From Mycobacterium sp. 852002-40037_SCH5390672 (GTDB lineage: Bacteria > Actinomycetota > Actinomycetes > Mycobacteriales > Mycobacteriaceae), in contig NZ_LZTA01000001.1 of the NCBI RefSeq assembly GCF_001665875.1, forward strand, positions 124,001-188,000: a stretch of DNA of 64,000 nt. Direction: 5' to 3'. The notes beneath the pieces are model-generated. The model made no database searches. It was not told where the DNA came from and saw only the letters and a program-made list of their open reading frames with translations. Numbering within the stretch: the first letter of the stretch is position 1; each line of letters begins with the position of its first letter. A program made the translations under genes and the position numbers. This document shows, piece after piece, positions 58,003-64,000 of this stretch.

Positions 58003-59153
58003 CCGGCGGCAACGCGCTGGCCGACCGATGGCGGTCAGCCCGCCCCCCGATGGCCGGACTGCACCTGGACAACGCGGCCTGTTCACGGCAAAGCCTCGCG
58101 GTGATCGAGGCGACCGCGCAGCACGCCCGCAACGAGTCCGAAGTGGGCGGCTACGTCGCGGCGGAGGCCGCCGCACCGGTGCTCGACGCCGGGCGCGTCG
58201 CATTCGCCGCGCTGACCGGAATGTCGGACGCGGAGGTGGTTTTCACCACCGGCTCGCTGAACGCCCTGGATCTTCTGCTGGGCAGCTGGCCGGCCGAACG
58301 CCGAACGGTAGCTTGCCTGCCCGGCGAATACGGACCCAACCTGGCCCTGATGGCCGCCCACGGATTCGACCGGCAACTGCTGCCCACCCTGGAAGACGGC
58401 CGGGTCGCACTCGACGACGCGGCACTTGCTCTGGACGCCGACCCGCCGGATCTGGTGCACCTGACCGCGGTAGCCAGCCATTGCGGTGTGGTGCAGCCGG
58501 TTTCGATGATTGCCCGACTCTGCCGGGAATTGGGGTTGCCGCTGGTCGTCGACGCCGCGCAGGCGCTGGGTCAGGTGGACTGCGCGGTGGGCGCCGAGGC
58601 GACCTATTCCTCGTCGCGCAAATGGATGGCCGGGCCGCGTGGTGTGGGAATGCTCGGGGTGCGTCGGGAGCTGATGGAAAGCCTGCGCCCCAGGCTGGCC
58701 GCGCCGGACTGGGCCAGGAATGACGGCTCACCGACGGTGGCCGAACAGCTGGAATTCGGCGAAGCCAATATCGCTGCGCGCCTGGGGTTCTCGTTGGCTC
58801 TGGGCGAGCACCTTGCCTACGGGCCGCAGGCCGTGTGTGCACGTCTGGCCGAGCTGGGCAGCCTGAGCCGCACGGTGCTGGCCGACGTGGCCGGGTGGAC
58901 GGTGGTCGAAGAGGTTGAAGAACCCAGCGCCATCACCACTTTGGCGCCGAACGACGGTGCCGACCCGCAGGCGGTGCGGGCCTGGCTCCTCGCCGAGCGA
59001 CGGATCCTGACCACGTTTGCCGGGGTGCAGCGGGCGCCGCTGGAGCTGACCCAACCGGTGCTGCGGATCTCGCCGCACCTGGACACCACGGCGGACGACC
59101 TGGAGACCTTCGCCGAAGCGCTCATCGCCGCGACCGCGGCCACAACCGCGTAA
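57999..59153 (+). CDS. egtE: PLP-dependent C-S lyase EgtE
   Basis: 384 residues from the GTG at 57999, overlapping the egtD stop (GTGA). Fold type I with the pyridoxal lysine in [13 protein letters not shown] and the aspartate in [10 protein letters not shown]. It cleaves the hercynylcysteine sulfoxide to ergothioneine. It completes the five-gene operon egtABCDE, whose genes all overlap. The end is 3 bases from the convergent methyltransferase gene. Confidence 0.93.
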   Translation: MTGGNALADRWRSARPPMAGLHLDNAACSRQSLAVIEATAQHARNESEVGGYVAAEAAAPVLDAGRVAFAALTGMSDAEVVFTTGSLNALDLLLGSWPAERRTVACLPGEYGPNLALMAAHGFDRQLLPTLEDGRVALDDAALALDADPPDLVHLTAVASHCGVVQPVSMIARLCRELGLPLVVDAAQALGQVDCAVGAEATYSSSRKWMAGPRGVGMLGVRRELMESLRPRLAAPDWARNDGSPTVAEQLEFGEANIAARLGFSLALGEHLAYGPQAVCARLAELGSLSRTVLADVAGWTVVEEVEEPSAITTLAPNDGADPQAVRAWLLAERRILTTFAGVQRAPLELTQPVLRISPHLDTTADDLETFAEALIAATAATTA

Positions 59154-59156
59154 GAG

Positions 59157-61320
<2,164 letters not shown>

Positions 61321-61456
61321 AACGCAGATGCAACAGGGTTACCGCCGGTAACGCAAGTTCCCACGAGTCGCGGTTCCGGTCTCGCCCGTCCGGCGGGTAG
61401 ACCATGATGGACTTTCGACGCAAGAGTGTTCCGACCTTACGGGTGGAGGAGAGCAG

Positions 61457-62983
61457 TTGGCCGAGTTCGCCGAATTCGTCGCCGCCATCGACCAGGGGAC
61501 CACCAGCACTCGCTGCATGATCTTCGATCACGACGGCGCCGAAGTGGCCCGCCATCAACTCGAGCACGAACAGATCCTGCCCCGGGCCGGCTGGGTGGAG
61601 CACGACCCGGTCGAGATCTGGGAACGCACCTCCTCTGTGCTGACGTCGGTATTGAACCGTGCCAATCTGAGTCCGAATGACATTGCGGCGCTGGGTATTA
61701 CGAACCAGCGCGAGACGACGCTGGTGTGGAACCGCAAGACCGGGCGACCCTATTACAACGCGATCGTCTGGCAGGACACCCGTACCGACCGGATTGCGTC
61801 GGCGCTGGAACGCGACGGCCGCGGCGACGTGATCCGCCGCAAGGCCGGCCTGCCCCCCGCCACCTACTTTGCCGGTGCCAAGCTGCAATGGATCCTGGAG
61901 AACGTCGACGGGGTGCGCGAGGCCGCCGAAAGCGGGGACGCGTTGTTCGGAACCGCCGACACCTGGGTGTTGTGGAACCTGACCGGGGGGCCGCGGGGCG
62001 GCGTGCACGCCACCGATGTGACCAATGCCAGCCGGACCATGTTGATGAACCTGGAGACCCTGGACTGGGACGACGAGCTGCTGTCGTTTTTCTCCGTCCC
62101 TCGTGCGATGTTGCCGAAGATCGGTCCCTCGTCGTCGCCGCGGCCCTACGGCGTGACATCGGAGACCGGGGCCGCCGGCGGCGAGGTACCGATCACCGGA
62201 GTGCTCGGCGATCAGCATGCGGCAATGGTGGGCCAGGTTTGTCTGTCCGAGGGCGAAGCCAAAAACACCTACGGCACCGGGAATTTCCTGCTGCTCAACA
62301 CCGGTGAGACGATCGTGCGCTCCGACAACGGGCTGCTGACCACCGTCTGCTATCAGTTCGGGGACGCCAAACCCGTGTACGCGCTTGAGGGTTCGATCGC
62401 GGTGACCGGCGCGGCCGTGCAGTGGCTGCGTGATCAGCTGGGCATCATCAGCGGCGCCGCCCAAAGCGAATCACTGGCGCGTCAGGTAGACGACAACGGC
62501 GGAGTCTATTTCGTGCCCGCGTTTTCCGGGTTGTTTGCGCCCTACTGGCGGTCCGATGCGCGCGGCGCGATCGTCGGGCTGTCGCGGTTCAACACCAACG
62601 CGCACCTGGCGCGCGCCACGTTGGAGGCGATCTGCTACCAGAGTCGCGACGTGGTGGACGCCATGGCGGCGGATTCCGGTGTGCACCTCGAGGTTTTGAA
62701 GGTCGACGGCGGCATCACCGGTAACGACCTGTGCATGCAGATTCAGGCTGATGTGCTTGGCGTGGACGTGGTACGGCCGGTGGTCGCCGAGACGACCGCG
62801 CTGGGCGCCGCCTACGCGGCCGGTTTGGCGGTGGGGTTTTGGGCCGATCCGGCCGACCTGCGTGCCAACTGGCGAGAGGGCAAGCGGTGGACGCCGGCCT
62901 GGAACGACGAGCGCCGCGCCGCGGGTTACGCGGGCTGGCGCAAAGCGGTGCAGCGGACCCTGGATTGGGTCTCCGTAACGTGA
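61457..62983 (+). CDS. glpK: Glycerol kinase
   Basis: 508 residues from a TTG at 61457, supported by GGAGGAGAG upstream. FGGY kinase fold: [65 protein letters not shown] and [17 protein letters not shown]. It phosphorylates glycerol with ATP for glycolysis and lipid synthesis. No glpF or glpD is adjacent. A short hairpin (acgtga-tgcg-tcacgt, 62978-62993) overlaps the stop. Confidence 0.97.
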   Translation: MAEFAEFVAAIDQGTTSTRCMIFDHDGAEVARHQLEHEQILPRAGWVEHDPVEIWERTSSVLTSVLNRANLSPNDIAALGITNQRETTLVWNRKTGRPYYNAIVWQDTRTDRIASALERDGRGDVIRRKAGLPPATYFAGAKLQWILENVDGVREAAESGDALFGTADTWVLWNLTGGPRGGVHATDVTNASRTMLMNLETLDWDDELLSFFSVPRAMLPKIGPSSSPRPYGVTSETGAAGGEVPITGVLGDQHAAMVGQVCLSEGEAKNTYGTGNFLLLNTGETIVRSDNGLLTTVCYQFGDAKPVYALEGSIAVTGAAVQWLRDQLGIISGAAQSESLARQVDDNGGVYFVPAFSGLFAPYWRSDARGAIVGLSRFNTNAHLARATLEAICYQSRDVVDAMAADSGVHLEVLKVDGGITGNDLCMQIQADVLGVDVVRPVVAETTALGAAYAAGLAVGFWADPADLRANWREGKRWTPAWNDERRAAGYAGWRKAVQRTLDWVSVT

Positions 62984-63026
62984 TGCGTCACGTGATGCGA
63001 CCTGATCCAGGGCCCGCCGGAGGCAC

Positions 63027-63734
63027 TCAGTCTTCGCCGAGAATGCCGTATATTTCACGCCGCGCATTGTTGAGGATGTCGACGATGCGCTGCTGCTGCT
63101 CGGCGGATGCGGTGTGGGCGGACTGCCCGACCGCGCCGAACAACTGGCCTACGGCCGCCCGCAGATTCATCTGCCCGGGGTCGGCGCCTTCGGTGATCTC
63201 GTCCCACGGTGGGGTCTCGATCTTTTCGGCCCCCGCGCGGCCCTGGTCAGTCAGCTCGAAAAGCTTCTTGCTGCCTTCGGATTCGCTCGCGGTGATCAGG
63301 CCTTCGTCGTCGAGCAGCTGCAGCGTCGGGTAGACCGAACCAGGGCTGGGCTTCCACAGTCCATTGCTGCGTTCGGCGATCTGCTGGATCATCTCGTAGC
63401 CGTGCATCGGCCGCTCGGCCAGCAGCGTCAGGATCGCGGCTCGCACGTCGCCGCGCTTGCCGCGACCCGGGCCACGGCGCCAACCGCCGCGCCGGCCACC
63501 GGGCCCGAGGCCGAAGCCCGGACCAAAGCCGGGACCGAAGCCCGGGCCGAAGCCGGGACCGAAGCCGAGCGGGCCGTCGTGGCCGCCGGCGTGGTCGCGC
63601 AGATGCTCGCGAAAGTCCCGTCGGGCCTGGCGCCGTGCCTCGTGCAGGGCGCGCCGGTCAACCGGGCCGGAGCCAAAGCCGAAGCCGGGCCGGCCGGCGA
63701 ATGGTCCTTCGGGAGGAGTGAATGGGTTGCTCAT
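63027..63734 (-). CDS. PadR-family transcriptional regulator with Gly-Phe repeats
   Basis: 235 residues. A Gly/Arg-rich N-terminal part includes a basic helix (HEARRQARRDFREHLRDH) and GFGP repeats at about residues 57-77. The PadR winged helix follows at about 90-170 (RGDVRAAILTLLAERPMHGYEMIQQIAERS, PSPGSVYPTLQLLDDEGLI), then a C-terminal dimer helix (AEQQQRIVDILNNARREI). It is convergent with glpK. An AT-rich palindrome just upstream is a candidate for self-control. The ligand is unknown. Confidence 0.88.
   Translation of the reverse strand: MSNPFTPPEGPFAGRPGFGFGSGPVDRRALHEARRQARRDFREHLRDHAGGHDGPLGFGPGFGPGFGPGFGPGFGLGPGGRRGGWRRGPGRGKRGDVRAAILTLLAERPMHGYEMIQQIAERSNGLWKPSPGSVYPTLQLLDDEGLITASESEGSKKLFELTDQGRAGAEKIETPPWDEITEGADPGQMNLRAAVGQLFGAVGQSAHTASAEQQQRIVDILNNARREIYGILGED
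63501..63566 (-). repeat. 12-bp repeats coding for GFGP units in the PadR protein
   Basis: Five consecutive units of about 12 bp (variants of gggaccgaagcc on the plus strand) encode GFGP four times and then GFGL. They lie in the low-complexity N-terminal part, ahead of the winged helix. Slippage could change the number of units. Confidence 0.75.
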
Positions 63735-63787
63735 TGTGTGTCCTTACGTTCATGGGTTGCGCACCGATCGTGCGCTTCGATGTATGA

Positions 63788-63797
63788 CGATATATCG
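63788..63797. promoter_or_regulatory. Palindrome cgatatatcg, candidate PadR operator
   Basis: A perfect 10-bp palindrome lies 54-63 bases upstream of the PadR start. A similar half (ggatatattg) lies at 63818-63827, so two GATATAT elements are spaced by about 30 bases in an AT-rich patch within GC-rich DNA. PadR proteins bind AT-rich dyads near their own promoters. Confidence 0.5.
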
Positions 63798-63935
63798 GAA
63801 ACTATCGCGATGCAACCGGATATATTGAGAAAAGCCCGTTTTCGCGCCCTGAACTGGGAAAACCGGAAGATCACCCGCGCGCGACACCCGGGCGACGCGG
63901 TTTGTATACGACGGTCGCGGGTACCAACTATCGGG

Positions 63936-64000
63936 ATGGACGCCAACAACAACCTCACGGTCGGTAGCGGGGCCGCCGGCGCGGCCCCATACGGCCGCCC
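63936..64000 (+). CDS. Start of a protein-coding frame running off the window (partial)
   Basis: An ATG at 63936 opens MDANNNLTVGSGAAGAAPYG, which continues without a stop to the edge. It is divergent from the PadR gene, 201 bases apart, and could be its target. By gene order it may be the counterpart of Rv3695, a membrane protein, but too little sequence is visible to confirm this. Confidence 0.35.
   Translation, partial: MDANNNLTVGSGAAGAAPYGR

Overview
The window is GC-rich chromosome of a Mycobacterium that is not of the M. tuberculosis complex. The evidence is gene order. From ligC (9.5 kb) to glpK (63 kb) the genes follow, in reverse, the order I recall for M. tuberculosis Rv3731 down to Rv3696: ligC, primase-polymerase, epimerase, cutinase, lucA, aspC, dnaX, the 10-methyl fatty acid pair, ami1, ybaB, recR, gatD-murT, a DnaQ-like exonuclease, leuA, ask-asd, a DUF4185 protein, egtABCDE and glpK. 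Several stretches have no M. tuberculosis counterpart that I know of and look accessory. No CRISPR array, insertion sequence or prophage was seen.

Region 1 (0-9.5 kb) is catabolic and lipid-related. It holds a four-gene operon (dihydrodipicolinate-reductase-like oxidoreductase, VOC protein, SDR, TetR) with four-base overlaps, read away from a divergent SDR. It then has tgs2 (wax ester/triacylglycerol synthase), a Nudix hydrolase, a haloalkane dehalogenase, a cytochrome P450 and a lone small protein of phage-associated type.

Region 2 (9.5-30 kb) begins with the repair pair ligC and LigD-type polymerase. A 1.2 kb stretch without annotated-size genes follows; it hides a 39-residue lipoprotein, strong hairpins and a probable broken small gene. 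Next is a secreted GH172 (DUF2961) protein and a rhomboid-like membrane protein. A mycofactocin-type SDR and P450 operon comes with its TetR gene, and both promoters share a near-identical palindrome. After an F420-type oxidoreductase, an epimerase and a cutinase, an accessory block at 22.5-28.5 kb carries two unrecognised proteins, a small beta-rich protein, a CHAT-domain protease with its His-Cys dyad, and a TPR protein fused to it by an ATGA overlap. This CHAT-TPR block is the best candidate for an undescribed system.

Region 3 (29-48.6 kb) is core: lucA, tRNA-Ser(GGA), the SRP RNA, aspC, dnaX, the methyltransferase/flavoprotein pair for 10-methyl branched fatty acids, ami1, ybaB-recR, gatD-murT (amidation of peptidoglycan glutamate), an exonuclease with a BRCT-like tail, leuA, ask and asd. 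leuA carries two 57-bp in-frame tandem repeats, and the same repeat sits beside the SRP RNA gene. Upstream of leuA is a leader peptide with three consecutive leucine codons overlapping mutually exclusive hairpins, that is, a probable attenuator.

Region 4 (48.6-64 kb) has a DUF4185 (GH183-type) secreted protein, two His/Gly/Pro-rich membrane proteins, a monofunctional catalase behind an inverted repeat, a PknH-sensor-like secreted protein, the complete five-gene ergothioneine operon, a SAM methyltransferase, a glutamate-cysteine-ligase-like protein, glycerol kinase and a PadR regulator with its likely operator.
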